DNA of 44,941 nt from positions 15,030-59,970 of the forward strand of contig DGOV01000075.1 in NCBI GenBank assembly GCA_002390205.1, written 5' to 3'. Under the pieces are notes generated by a model that was not told where the DNA came from, ran no database searches, and saw only the letters and a list, made by a program, of their open reading frames with translations. The position numbers and the translations under genes were made by a program. This DNA is from Proteobacteria bacterium UBA4457 (GTDB lineage: Bacteria; Pseudomonadota; Gammaproteobacteria; Ga0077536). Below are positions 15,458-23,382 of this stretch, piece by piece (position 1 is the stretch's first letter; each line of letters starts with the position of its first letter).

Positions 15458-15503
15458 TTAAAAGCTCCTCTCGCATAGAATTATGGTGTTCTCGAATCTG
15501 AAC

Positions 15504-16445
15504 TCATTTTTGAGAATGGCTAAGGCCAGACACAATATTGTACGCCATATTTAATGTAGGACAATCGAGACTCAGACGCTTGGCCTCTCTGACTAAGAAC
15601 CCAAGTGTTTCGTGAACTTCTAACTGTTTTCCCGCCAGAAGATCTTGCAATGCAGATATACGATGCCCTGGAGCCTGGCGCTTGAAATCGTTTCCAATAC
15701 CCATAACAACAGAAATTGCCATCTCAAGAGAACCTTGAGTAATTGTTGCAACCGGAAATGGAGCTCTATCTAAAAGTACTACCCCGCTCTTATCAGTAAC
15801 ACGGCCAGACTCACGCATAATTTCTGCCGCAAGCTTTGCAAAAAAAGGATTGCTCAGGCTACCTCCCGTGTCTAGCCGAGAGATAACAGCTACTGTCAAT
15901 AACGCTACCCATCCCACAAATTTAGACCACTCTTCGTTATAGATATCGTCACTCAACTTAGTGGTAATGCCGGCGGCATCGATAACAGAAACTAGAGCCC
16001 CTACTTCAGGCCAACCACCACCCAAGTGCAGAGCAACGTTCCGAGTGAACACAGCTGTTCCATCCGCATCAAGCTCTCCGCTAAAATTAGCCATGCATCC
16101 CAGGACTTCGTCATAACGCGATTCTAATAACCGTGTTTTTTCTACTCCATTTGCAAGCGAGAAAACTACATCTGCTTGGGAGCCAGCACAATCTTCCAAC
16201 GCCTCAGCCATATGGTAAGTTTTCACCGCATAGATGAGAATACCATCTTTGGATGGCTCATTTATTGTAAGTCCTTTTTCAAGGCCTAGCGCCAACGATG
16301 CTAAGCCTCTGACCTTAAGACCATGTTCCTGCACTTGCTCCAATCGTCGGCCTCGTACTCTCACATTTACAGTATGCCCCGCTTCAAGCAAGTGAGCCGC
16401 TAAAATCGTCCCTAAAGCTCCACATCCAACGATGGTAAATCGCAT
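15504..16445 (-). CDS. 2-dehydropantoate 2-reductase family protein (PanE/ApbA)
   Basis: The 313-residue protein starts with the Rossmann motif RFTIVGCGALGTILAAHLLEAGH, followed by the ketopantoate reductase N-terminal domain, and a C-terminal helical domain containing the conserved EEWSKFVGWVALLTVAVISR (catalytic Lys near the centre) and ALQDLLAGKQLEVHETLG. PanE reduces ketopantoate to pantoate with NADPH, in coenzyme A synthesis. Paralogs with other 2-oxoacid substrates are common next to catabolic genes, so I do not assign panE itself. It is divergent from cinA. Confidence 0.88.
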   Translation of the reverse strand: MRFTIVGCGALGTILAAHLLEAGHTVNVRVRGRRLEQVQEHGLKVRGLASLALGLEKGLTINEPSKDGILIYAVKTYHMAEALEDCAGSQADVVFSLANGVEKTRLLESRYDEVLGCMANFSGELDADGTAVFTRNVALHLGGGWPEVGALVSVIDAAGITTKLSDDIYNEEWSKFVGWVALLTVAVISRLDTGGSLSNPFFAKLAAEIMRESGRVTDKSGVVLLDRAPFPVATITQGSLEMAISVVMGIGNDFKRQAPGHRISALQDLLAGKQLEVHETLGFLVREAKRLSLDCPTLNMAYNIVSGLSHSQK

Positions 16446-16459
16446 ATACCCTCTTTCAA

Positions 16460-16483
16460 AATAACCACAACATAAGTGGTATT
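16460..16483. repeat. Inverted repeat in the panE-like/cinA divergent region
   Basis: ACCAC (16464-16468) and GTGGT (16476-16480), extended by AAT and ATT on the outside, form an imperfect eight-base palindrome with a seven-base centre. It is 15 bases upstream of the panE-like start. It may be an operator or a leader hairpin. Confidence 0.3.
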
Positions 16484-16560
16484 CTACACAAGAAATAATT
16501 TTATTTTCTTAATCTGCCAGTATGCCGATACAATCAGTATGGTAAAAAAAGGGAAACAAT

Positions 16561-17793
16561 ATGCGATGTGAAGTAGTGGCCATAGGGACAGAGCTCTTGC
16601 TGGGCCAGATCATTGACACCAACTCTTCTTGGATCGGGGAGCAACTGACCCAAATTGGAGTTGATTCTCTTTACCAAACAAAAGTTGGCGACAACCACAG
16701 TAGAATCATAGCGACTATAAAAACTGCCCTTGAAAGAAGTGATGCTGTCATATGCTGTGGCGGCTTAGGTCCTACGCAAGATGACATCACTCGTGAAGCA
16801 ATTGCTGAGATTATGGATGTCGAACTAATTTTTGATTCTTCTATAGCTGAAACCATAAAAAAAATGTTTGTCTCTCGTGGGCGCTCAATGCCCGACAATA
16901 ACTTAAAGCAAGCAGAAATTCCTGAAGGTGCTTCACCAATTCCTAAACAGCCTGGAACTGCGCCAGGATTAATATGCCCTATAGGTCAGAAAGTTCTTTA
17001 TGCCGTTCCTGGCGTTCCCTATGAAATGCATCAAATGATGAAGACGGCAATTCTTCCCGACCTTATTGCGCGTGCTGGTCATAAGGCTATTATAAAAAGT
17101 AGAGTATTAAAAACGTGGGGGTACAGTGAAAGCAGGCTAGCCGAGATCCTGGAAAACCGAATATCGGAACTAGACGAAGTAGGGAATCCTACGATTGCTT
17201 TTCTAGCTAGCGGTATAGAAGGGCTAAAAGTCCGGATTACGGCTAAAGGTAATACTCAAGCTGAGGCAGAAGAACTGATAGAAAAAGAAGAAGAAAATGT
17301 GAGACAGCTTTTGGGAAGCTCAATATTTGCAACTGACAATGAGACTATGGAATCAACTATCATTAATTTACTCAAAAAATCTGGACTGACCTTGTCATTG
17401 GTCGAAATAACCAGCGGTGGAATTGCTAGTGCCCGGCTATCCGCAGCAGATCCGTTTGGTGAGGTGTTCTTCGGCAGCATAGTGCCAAGATCTGGCGGCA
17501 CGAGAAAACAATTACTTAACGTGCCCCAGGACACTATTGGGACTTCAGAAGGCGCTAAGCAGCTGGCAATCGCAGCAAGAGCTCTATTCAAAACAGACAT
17601 TGGTCTATCCACCACTGGGGAGCATGATGTTTTAGGTGTAACAAAAAGAGGCCAAACATATCTTGGAATTGCCAACCAAAATGGAGCTCAAGTAGAGCAA
17701 GTCAAGTTACCTGGAGACTACGAAAGGGTTCGTCAATTCAGCGTTATTAGCCTTTTAAATTCACTGCGCCTAAGTTTGTCTAAGAAAGATTAA
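16561..17793 (+). CDS. cinA: CinA-like protein (MoCF domain + degenerate NMN amidohydrolase domain)
   Basis: This 410-residue protein has the two-domain layout of CinA. Residues 1-170 form the MoCF/COG1058 domain, with GTELLLGQIIDTN and the GGLGPTQDD nucleotide-binding segment. The C-terminal domain (about 265-405) corresponds to the nicotinamide-nucleotide amidase PncC. In active PncC the motif is E-S-C-T-G-G; here residues 282-287 read E-I-T-S-G-G, so the first Ser is replaced by Ile. The amidase activity may therefore be lost or altered, while the MoCF pyrophosphatase may remain. The stop is only seven bases before the selenoprotein start, so the genes are probably co-transcribed. Confidence 0.87.
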   Translation: MRCEVVAIGTELLLGQIIDTNSSWIGEQLTQIGVDSLYQTKVGDNHSRIIATIKTALERSDAVICCGGLGPTQDDITREAIAEIMDVELIFDSSIAETIKKMFVSRGRSMPDNNLKQAEIPEGASPIPKQPGTAPGLICPIGQKVLYAVPGVPYEMHQMMKTAILPDLIARAGHKAIIKSRVLKTWGYSESRLAEILENRISELDEVGNPTIAFLASGIEGLKVRITAKGNTQAEAEELIEKEEENVRQLLGSSIFATDNETMESTIINLLKKSGLTLSLVEITSGGIASARLSAADPFGEVFFGSIVPRSGGTRKQLLNVPQDTIGTSEGAKQLAIAARALFKTDIGLSTTGEHDVLGVTKRGQTYLGIANQNGAQVEQVKLPGDYERVRQFSVISLLNSLRLSLSKKD

Positions 17794-17800
17794 AGAGATT

Positions 17801-18019
17801 ATGGAAATTGAAATAAAATATTGCGGAATATGAAACTATAAACCTGAAGCGCTCCGTGTGAGGGAACAGCTGATAGGATCGGGATACACTGTGCAACTAG
17901 TAGAAGGCACAGGTGGAGTGTTTGATATCGTGGTCGACAACCAACTAAAATTTTCCAAAAAAATAAATGGCAACTTTCCATCAGAAAAAGAAATTTCGTC
18001 GATAATTTCGGGTTTTTAA
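17801..18019 (+). CDS. selW: SelW/Rdx-family selenoprotein with in-frame TGA (Sec11)
   Basis: Reading from the ATG at 17801 gives a 72-residue protein if the in-frame TGA at 17831-17833 is decoded as selenocysteine. The start is EIEIKYCGI-U-NYKPEA, the CxxU redox motif and following Tyr of the SelW/SelT/SelH (Rdx) family, and the later part, GVFDIVVDNQLKFSKKINGN then FPSEKE, matches the conserved C-terminal half (family pattern G-x-F-E/D-V, L-x-x-SK-K, G-x-F-P). The length fits SelW. Rdx proteins are small thioredoxin-fold oxidoreductases. A SECIS-like hairpin follows the TGA at bacterial spacing. AAAGAGA precedes the ATG, seven bases after cinA. An antisense open frame here is a shadow. Standard annotation would break or miss this gene. 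Confidence 0.85.
17848..17871 (+). promoter_or_regulatory. Bacterial SECIS-like hairpin of the selenoprotein gene
   Basis: Downstream of the TGA, AGC (17848-17850) pairs with GCT (17869-17871), G51 with C67, and TCC (17853-17855) with GGA (17863-17865), with one bulged A and one C-A mismatch. The apical loop GTGTGAG begins with G-T at 17856-17857, 22 bases after the TGA, as expected for SelB-binding SECIS elements. The fold is drawn by hand. Confidence 0.6.
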
Positions 18020-18025
18020 AATCAT

Positions 18026-18286
18026 ATGCTGGTAAAAAAATGGATCCTAGAACAACTAGGATCCGAACACATTACTTTTGAAAAAATCAGTAGCACAGTT
18101 CTTCTACAAGCCCAGAACCACAACATAAATATTTCACTGCAAGAAATCCAGACCGTTACCGAACATCTGATAAAAAATGGAACGATAGACAGCTGCCAAT
18201 ACCTCGCTGAAGAAAAGTACTATGCAAAGACAATTTATGATAAATCTAATATCTACTGGTACTTTTTTAAGCTAAGCTCTAGCTAG
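18026..18286 (+). CDS. Small hypothetical protein downstream of selW
   Basis: This 86-residue protein is not a family I recognise. It appears mostly helical in the first 60 residues (KKWILEQLGSEHITFEKI, EIQTVTEHLIKNGTID), which is reminiscent of a small winged-helix or helix-turn-helix fold, followed by an aromatic tail (NIYWYFFKL). It starts six bases after the selW stop without a clear Shine-Dalgarno, so it is likely expressed by coupling to selW. A perfect 9-base palindrome lies inside its first codons. It may be a regulator or partner of the selenoprotein, but this is guesswork from position. Confidence 0.65.
   Translation: MLVKKWILEQLGSEHITFEKISSTVLLQAQNHNINISLQEIQTVTEHLIKNGTIDSCQYLAEEKYYAKTIYDKSNIYWYFFKLSSS
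18042..18064 (+). repeat. Perfect 9-base inverted repeat near the start of the 86-aa gene
   Basis: GGATCCTAG (18042-18050) and CTAGGATCC (18056-18064) form a perfect nine-base stem around AACAA. In RNA it would be a very stable hairpin beginning 16 bases after the ATG of the 86-residue gene and 22 after the selW stop. No T-run follows, so it is not an intrinsic terminator. Confidence 0.7.
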
Positions 18287-18319
18287 TAGTTCAAACAGTG
18301 ATGGAAAGAGGACTGTTAA

Positions 18320-19723
18320 ATGGGAAACATAGATGACCTATTGCTAGAAACCATACAAACTATAGCACCGATGATCGAATCTAAAACCATCTCTCCGGTC
18401 GAGCTGACCGAAGCAATGTTGAACAGGATCGAATCGGTCGACAAAAGTATCGGAAGCTATGCGCTTGTTACACCAGATCTTGCCATGGACGAAGCACGAC
18501 TAGCTGAATCACAAATCATTGCTGGCAACTATCTTGGTGCACTTCATGGCGTGCCAATCGCCCTAAAGGATCTTATTGACGTTGCTAACGTTCCAACTGA
18601 GTGCGCTTCGACTATCCTGCGAGGAAACATTCCACGCACAAATGCCACAGTCGTTGAAAAACTCAAATCAGCAGGAGCGATTACTTTAGGTAAATTAAAC
18701 CTGACAGAATTTGCTCTGTACGGCTACCATCCCGAGTTTACCCCACCTGCCAATCCTTGGAACCTTGAGCATTGGTCAGGTGTATCGTCCTCAGGTTCAG
18801 GAGCCGCCACCGCTGCATCACTTTGCTACGCGAGCCTAGGAACCGACACCGGCGGTTCAATTCGTTTCCCTTCCGCAGCATGTGGCGTCGTGGGAATAAA
18901 AGCTACTTTTGGAAAAATCAGTCGACATGGTGTTTTCCCATTATCTGATACGCTGGATCACACAGGACCAATTGCTCGCTGTGTTAAGGATGCTGCGCTT
19001 ATGCTAAGCATCCTCGAAGGCAGAGATCCAAAAGACCCATCGACAAGAACAGACCCTATAAGCGACTATTTCGGCGCAACCTGCAAAGGACTCTCAGATT
19101 TCAAAATTGGGCTGGATCCTATCTACTGCTCAAAAGGATGTGATACGGAAATGTCAGCGGCGACGTTCACTGCAGTCGACCTTCTCAAAAGCGCAGGCGC
19201 GACCATAGTTCCGCTCGACGCGCCTGATCTAGAAAATGCCGCAAGACATTGGTTAAGTATATGCTCAGTTGATGCTCTCATGAGCCACAAAGAGCTTTTC
19301 CCAGAAAGAAGGGAAGACTACGGGCCAGTCTTCAGGGCACTGTTAGAACATGGAGCAACTATCACTTCAGTTGAGTATGCGGAGGCCACACGTCAACGCC
19401 AACATACTACTGCTCTCATCAATGACCTATTATCGAAAGCGGACGTCATCGTTTGTCCTGCAATGCCAACAATTGCTGGACCTCAATCTGATTACCCCCC
19501 TCAGCAAGTCGCCGCCGTCGAAGACATTGGACCATTAGTGAAATTCGCGGCACCAACAAATTTTTCTGGCCATCCAAGTATCACGATACCTAATGGATTT
19601 AGCGCAAGTGGAATGCCTACTGGGATGCAGTTTATTGGTCGACATGGAGATGAGTCGTCCATCATTCGGGCGGCTGCGGCCTACGAGAAACTAACGGATT
19701 GGCAAAAACACAAACCCTTGTAG
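18320..19723 (+). CDS. Amidase signature family protein
   Basis: The 467-residue protein is an amidase signature enzyme, like GatA and other amide or nitrile-pathway amidases. The catalytic Ser-cisSer-Lys set is visible as Lys83 in IALKDLID, a Ser in the GVSSSGSGAA stretch (156-158), and Ser180 in GTDTGGSIR. It is not GatA of the amidotransferase, because no gatB or gatC is nearby. It hydrolyses C-N bonds of an unknown amide in the cytoplasm. AGAGGAC precedes the ATG. The gene ends seven bases from the convergent Ogt-AlkA gene. The substrate is unknown, but it fits the other amide hydrolases in this segment. Confidence 0.9.
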   Translation: MGNIDDLLLETIQTIAPMIESKTISPVELTEAMLNRIESVDKSIGSYALVTPDLAMDEARLAESQIIAGNYLGALHGVPIALKDLIDVANVPTECASTILRGNIPRTNATVVEKLKSAGAITLGKLNLTEFALYGYHPEFTPPANPWNLEHWSGVSSSGSGAATAASLCYASLGTDTGGSIRFPSAACGVVGIKATFGKISRHGVFPLSDTLDHTGPIARCVKDAALMLSILEGRDPKDPSTRTDPISDYFGATCKGLSDFKIGLDPIYCSKGCDTEMSAATFTAVDLLKSAGATIVPLDAPDLENAARHWLSICSVDALMSHKELFPERREDYGPVFRALLEHGATITSVEYAEATRQRQHTTALINDLLSKADVIVCPAMPTIAGPQSDYPPQQVAAVEDIGPLVKFAAPTNFSGHPSITIPNGFSASGMPTGMQFIGRHGDESSIIRAAAAYEKLTDWQKHKPL

Positions 19724-19730
19724 CAAACTA

Positions 19731-20909
19731 TCACGATTGCCTCTTCTCTGCACGGGATAGGTCTAAAAGCCTCCATAGATACCAGCTAGCTACACTCCGG
19801 TAAGGTCTCCACAACTGTCCGTATTTATTTAGTGTTTTTCGGTCAGTTTCTCCTTTTTTCCCAAGCATATAGGCATGACCTAAGCGAAGTCCCAAGTCAT
19901 CCACCGCAAGCACATCTGGTCTACCAAGACGGAACATTAACAGCATCTCAACAGTCCATTGTCCTATGCCCTTGACTTGAGTTAACGATTCGATAATCTC
20001 ATTATCACTCATTTTTTTTAATTTGATCAGAGTTGGAATTTCACCAGTCAGTGTTCGTTCTGAAAGATCACTGACTGAGACAATCTTATTACGAGACAAA
20101 CCGCACCCGCGCAACTCTTCATGCGATAGGCTCAAAAAATTCTGCGCCGACAGTCCTTTAGGCAATAGCTCAAACTTGTCACACAGCCTCTGGAAAATCG
20201 TGGCCGCAGCCTTAACACTTAGCTGTTGCGATACAATAGCTTTCACTAAGGAGAAATAAACCGTAGATTCTTTTCTCAACGTCATGCTCGGTTCTCCAAC
20301 TCGAACAATGGCCTTCGCCATGTCCGGATCCACTGCACTAAGATAATCGGCCGCTTTTCTAGGATCATAGGGGAAACCCAGGTATCCCTTATGCTGCATT
20401 TTCTCTACTTCTATGAGATATCTTTTTAGAGATAAACCTCCTGGCGCACTAAAACCTCTAAGGTCACCATTAGCGGCAATAATTCGATGGCATGGGACGA
20501 TCAATGGAAAAGGATTGGCCCCCAATGCCTGTCCAACCGCACGCGAAGAATTGGGGGACCCAAGCAACCTGGCTAGTTGCCCATATGACACTGTGGATCC
20601 TGCGGCTATCTTGCTAGCTTGAGAATAGACACGCTGACGAAAAGCCGTCACAGTGGTCAAATCTAAATTGGAAATAGGTAATTCAAAAGATTGTCCGGAC
20701 AGCATCTGAGCTATGTTTTTCTGAACTTTCTTAATAGTCGGACTGGCTAATGAAACATATGGGAAATCCTCAAAACCAGTCTTTAAGGCAGCCAGTGTTA
20801 TTGCTTCGGACCGCTCAGGAAACTGTACTTTTACTATCCCTCGGTTATTCCAAACCAATCCACAGTGGCCAATTATCGTCTTAAAAAGCATCAACCCTTT
20901 TTTATCCAT
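19731..20909 (-). CDS. Ogt-AlkA fusion: O6-alkylguanine-DNA alkyltransferase + 3-methyladenine glycosylase
   Basis: From the ATG at 20909, which has GGAGGGGG ten bases upstream, the protein has 392 residues. The N-terminal half (about 1-170) is a methylated-DNA-protein cysteine methyltransferase with STVSYGQLARLLG and VPCHR carrying the acceptor Cys140. The C-terminal half (about 185-392) is a DNA-3-methyladenine glycosylase II, with the helix-hairpin-helix QVKGIGQWTVEMLL and the catalytic Asp338 in AVDDLGLRLG. One protein would therefore combine suicidal dealkylation of O6-alkylguanine with excision of N-alkyl purines. An open frame extends upstream to 21020 but overlaps the divergent carbonic anhydrase start. 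Confidence 0.9.
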   Translation of the reverse strand: MDKKGLMLFKTIIGHCGLVWNNRGIVKVQFPERSEAITLAALKTGFEDFPYVSLASPTIKKVQKNIAQMLSGQSFELPISNLDLTTVTAFRQRVYSQASKIAAGSTVSYGQLARLLGSPNSSRAVGQALGANPFPLIVPCHRIIAANGDLRGFSAPGGLSLKRYLIEVEKMQHKGYLGFPYDPRKAADYLSAVDPDMAKAIVRVGEPSMTLRKESTVYFSLVKAIVSQQLSVKAAATIFQRLCDKFELLPKGLSAQNFLSLSHEELRGCGLSRNKIVSVSDLSERTLTGEIPTLIKLKKMSDNEIIESLTQVKGIGQWTVEMLLMFRLGRPDVLAVDDLGLRLGHAYMLGKKGETDRKTLNKYGQLWRPYRSVASWYLWRLLDLSRAEKRQS

Positions 20910-21011
20910 CACTAAATATCCCCCTCCAAGAAAAGTATTTTCTGCTTGTTTTGCAAGATAAGATAGATGTATTGTCTGGATCATTAAAAATATAGGAGTT
21001 ATAAACACGTG

Positions 21012-21545
21012 ATGTACCAACTGGACTCACAGAAAGTCACTGCTGATGGAGAACATTTCATCGCACCAAGTGCAACGGTATTAGGAAACGTCCATCTCAA
21101 AAAAAACGCTAGCGTATGGTTCGGCGCAGTATTACGTGGTGATAATGACCTCATCACAGTTGGAGAAAATTCCAACATACAAGATCTATCAGTTTTACAT
21201 ACAGACCCTGGTTGCCCTTTAACCATAGGAGCTAACTGTACAATAGGACACAAAGTCATGCTTCATGGTTGCACGATTGGAGACAACACGTTGATTGGGA
21301 TCAATGCTGTAGTTTTAAATGGTGCAAAAATAGGCTCAAACTGCCTTATCGGAGCGGGCGCTCTCATAACAGAAGGGAAAACTATCCCAGATGGTAGCCT
21401 TGTAATGGGTGTCCCCGGAAAAATCATAAAGAAGCTCACACCCGAACAGATTGAAGGGCTAACCGAATCTGCACAGGGGTATGTGCAAAATTCTCAGCGC
21501 TTCAAGTTAGGCTTAAAACACCAAGAAAGTCCTACAAAACCCTAA
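21012..21545 (+). CDS. Gamma-carbonic anhydrase family protein
   Basis: This protein of about 177 residues is a left-handed beta-helix of hexapeptide repeats, the gamma-carbonic anhydrase family (YrdA/PaaY/CaiE relatives). The repeats run through IGANCTIGHKVMLHGCTIG, with histidines at HTD, GHK and LHG that correspond to the metal ligands. The conserved NIQD and GVPGKIIKKL segments are present. Some members have carbonic anhydrase activity and others are thioesterases. ATG at 21012 or the overlapping GTG at 21009 may be the start; AGGAG at 20994-20998 serves either. It is divergent from the Ogt-AlkA gene. Confidence 0.92.
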   Translation: MYQLDSQKVTADGEHFIAPSATVLGNVHLKKNASVWFGAVLRGDNDLITVGENSNIQDLSVLHTDPGCPLTIGANCTIGHKVMLHGCTIGDNTLIGINAVVLNGAKIGSNCLIGAGALITEGKTIPDGSLVMGVPGKIIKKLTPEQIEGLTESAQGYVQNSQRFKLGLKHQESPTKP

Positions 21546-21573
21546 AACCTCTCCGAATGATTAGCCTGTCTAA

Positions 21574-22776
21574 TCAACTGAAACGTTTAATAATCTGCTT
21601 ACCAAGCGCCATCATGTGAACCTGGTCCGGCCCATCAGCCTGACGACACCAGCGAGCATAGTTAAAGGCTTCAGCCATAAAGTAGTCACCTGTCAACCCA
21701 CCAGCACCATGGATCTGCATACAACGGTCAATAACCTTCTGCGCCATGAGCGGAACAGTTATCTTGGCTGCCGCAATCATATCACTGGCCTCTCGGGCCC
21801 CTACTTCGTCCATACGAGATGCCGTTTTCATAGTAAGTAAACGAGCCTGCTCAATCTCGCAAAAGCTTACCGCAATATCCTCTCTAACGGACTGATGTTC
21901 AGCAAGCATTTTACCAAAAGTCGAACGAGAGACAGATCGTCGGCAAGCGTACTCTAGAGCACGTTGAGCAGCTCCAATAAGGCGCATGCAATGATGTATC
22001 CGACCGGGGCCGAGTCTGCCTTGTGCTATTTCAAACCCACGCCCCTCACCCAAAAGCATATTTTCAGCCGGAACTCTTACATCATCAAACACTACTTCGG
22101 CGTGGCCTTGAGGTGCATCGTCATAACCTAAAGTAGTCAGTGGACGGGTGACTATCATACCAGGAGCCCCTTTAGGCACTAGGATTTGGCTTTGCTGTAA
22201 GTGTCGATTAGGATTCTCTGGGTCAGACTTCCCCATAACAATAAAAATTCCTGTGCGCTCATTCATTGCACCAGTAATGAACCATTTTTTTCCATTGATT
22301 ACATATTCATTACCATCACGCATAATTGAAGTCTGGACATTAGTCGCATCACTGGATGCTACATCAGGCTCTGTCATTGCAAAAGATGAGCGGATATCTC
22401 CAGACAAAAGAGGCTCCAACCAGTGCTTCTTCTGCTCTTCAGTTCCGTATTTCATGAACACTTCCATATTGCCAGTGTCCGGGGCATTGCAGTTGAAGAC
22501 CTCAGCGCTCCAATAGACTCGACCCATGATTTCAGCCAGAGGGGCGTAGTGAGCATTGCTTAACCCACCAAATTTCTCAGGGACAAAAAGATTCCACAAA
22601 CCTTGCTCTTTTGCTTTTGCTTTTAGTTCTTCTATGACCGACATAGTCACGAAACGATCTTTTAAACCCGCTAACTCCTCGTGATACCGAGCCTCATTCG
22701 GGTAGACATGATCAGTCATAAACTGTTCAAGTTGCAGTTTCAAGTTTTCGGGACTCTCAGTGATATTTGCGTACAT
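21574..22776 (-). CDS. Acyl-CoA dehydrogenase family protein
   Basis: The 400-residue protein is an FAD-dependent acyl-CoA dehydrogenase. Recognisable parts are SFAMTEPDVASSDATNVQT and WFITGAMNER in the middle flavin-binding domain, and GRIHHCMRLIGAAQRALEYA and MQIHGAGGLTGDYFMAEAF in the C-terminal domain. The length and N-terminal part resemble the ACAD10/11-like subgroup used in fatty-acid and branched-acyl oxidation. It introduces an alpha,beta double bond into an acyl-CoA and passes electrons to ETF. It stands alone on the minus strand, convergent with the carbonic anhydrase gene and divergent from the second DMFase operon. Confidence 0.93.
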   Translation of the reverse strand: MYANITESPENLKLQLEQFMTDHVYPNEARYHEELAGLKDRFVTMSVIEELKAKAKEQGLWNLFVPEKFGGLSNAHYAPLAEIMGRVYWSAEVFNCNAPDTGNMEVFMKYGTEEQKKHWLEPLLSGDIRSSFAMTEPDVASSDATNVQTSIMRDGNEYVINGKKWFITGAMNERTGIFIVMGKSDPENPNRHLQQSQILVPKGAPGMIVTRPLTTLGYDDAPQGHAEVVFDDVRVPAENMLLGEGRGFEIAQGRLGPGRIHHCMRLIGAAQRALEYACRRSVSRSTFGKMLAEHQSVREDIAVSFCEIEQARLLTMKTASRMDEVGAREASDMIAAAKITVPLMAQKVIDRCMQIHGAGGLTGDYFMAEAFNYARWCRQADGPDQVHMMALGKQIIKRFS

Positions 22777-22945
22777 TTACTTATCCTAGATATTAGCTAT
22801 GAGGTTCATTGTAACCGCTATGACCTCTCTTTAGACAGGTTAGCTTAATAGGTAATTTACATAGCACGCTAAAAATGTTGTCATACTGCAACAGCCTGAA
22901 AACAGTCAGTAACGAATAGGGCAAAAGAATACGAGGGAAGCATAA

Positions 22946-23368
22946 ATGCCGGCACCAAAAAAAACCACTGCACTGCAGCAAAACTACGCCTTAACGGCAG
23001 TAGATGACTATGACATGAGAATGTATGTGGTCGATCACTTGAGAGATAAAGACAAAAGAAATGCGCTTATAGCAGAGCATGCGAAATTCCCTAGAGGAGG
23101 AGCGACTCAACCGGGAAGCCCGCCTCCACTTCAGAGCCCAACGTTAAAGAGACTAGTAGATAAGTTACGAATGGTGCCTCAAACCGGGAAACACACCATC
23201 GTAGAAACGATTCCATGGAAGGAATATGCCATCGGCATCTTACCTGGCGCCCGCGGAAAGCCAGTAAAAATAACTAGCGAAAAATATAACTCTAGAGATG
23301 ATGCCAACCACGCTATTTTTTGCAAACGATTAAAGGCTTTGTGCGCTCATTACGACATCCGCATGTAG
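22946..23368 (+). CDS. N,N-dimethylformamidase small-subunit-like protein, second copy
   Basis: The 140-residue basic protein is related to the small subunit at 8868: both share SP-x-LxRLxxxxRxVP, a strand ending in PW/NRE-x-A, GKP, and S-x-x-(D/E)A-x-x-x-F-x-KR. Here the shared core is residues about 53-130. The N-terminal extension, residues 1-50, is longer and contains a proline-rich stretch (TQPGSPPPLQSP), closer to the length of known DMFase light chains. It lies 14 bases before the large subunit start. GGGAAGC precedes its ATG. It is the first gene of an operon with the large subunit and another small protein. Confidence 0.78.
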   Translation: MPAPKKTTALQQNYALTAVDDYDMRMYVVDHLRDKDKRNALIAEHAKFPRGGATQPGSPPPLQSPTLKRLVDKLRMVPQTGKHTIVETIPWKEYAIGILPGARGKPVKITSEKYNSRDDANHAIFCKRLKALCAHYDIRM

Positions 23369-23382
23369 TTCAGGGGAAAACC

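Noticed and set aside
17831..17833. TGA as a simple stop or a pseudogene mutation
   Set aside because: The frame after the TGA keeps the conserved SelW C-terminal half to a normal stop, the TGA is precisely at the Sec position of CxxU, and a SECIS-like hairpin follows. A sequencing error remains possible but is less likely.
17799..17981. Antisense 60-codon open frame across selW
   Set aside because: It has no family signal, no ribosome binding site, and is fully explained as the shadow of the Sec-containing gene on the plus strand.
18320..19723. GatA subunit of the aminoacyl-tRNA amidotransferase
   Set aside because: No gatB or gatC adjoins it, and the neighbourhood is catabolic; a general amidase is more likely.
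20910..21020. Longer N-terminus of the Ogt-AlkA protein
   Set aside because: The extension overlaps the divergent carbonic anhydrase start, has no ribosome binding site, and adds residues with no Ogt similarity, while the ATG at 20909 has a strong GGAGGGGG.
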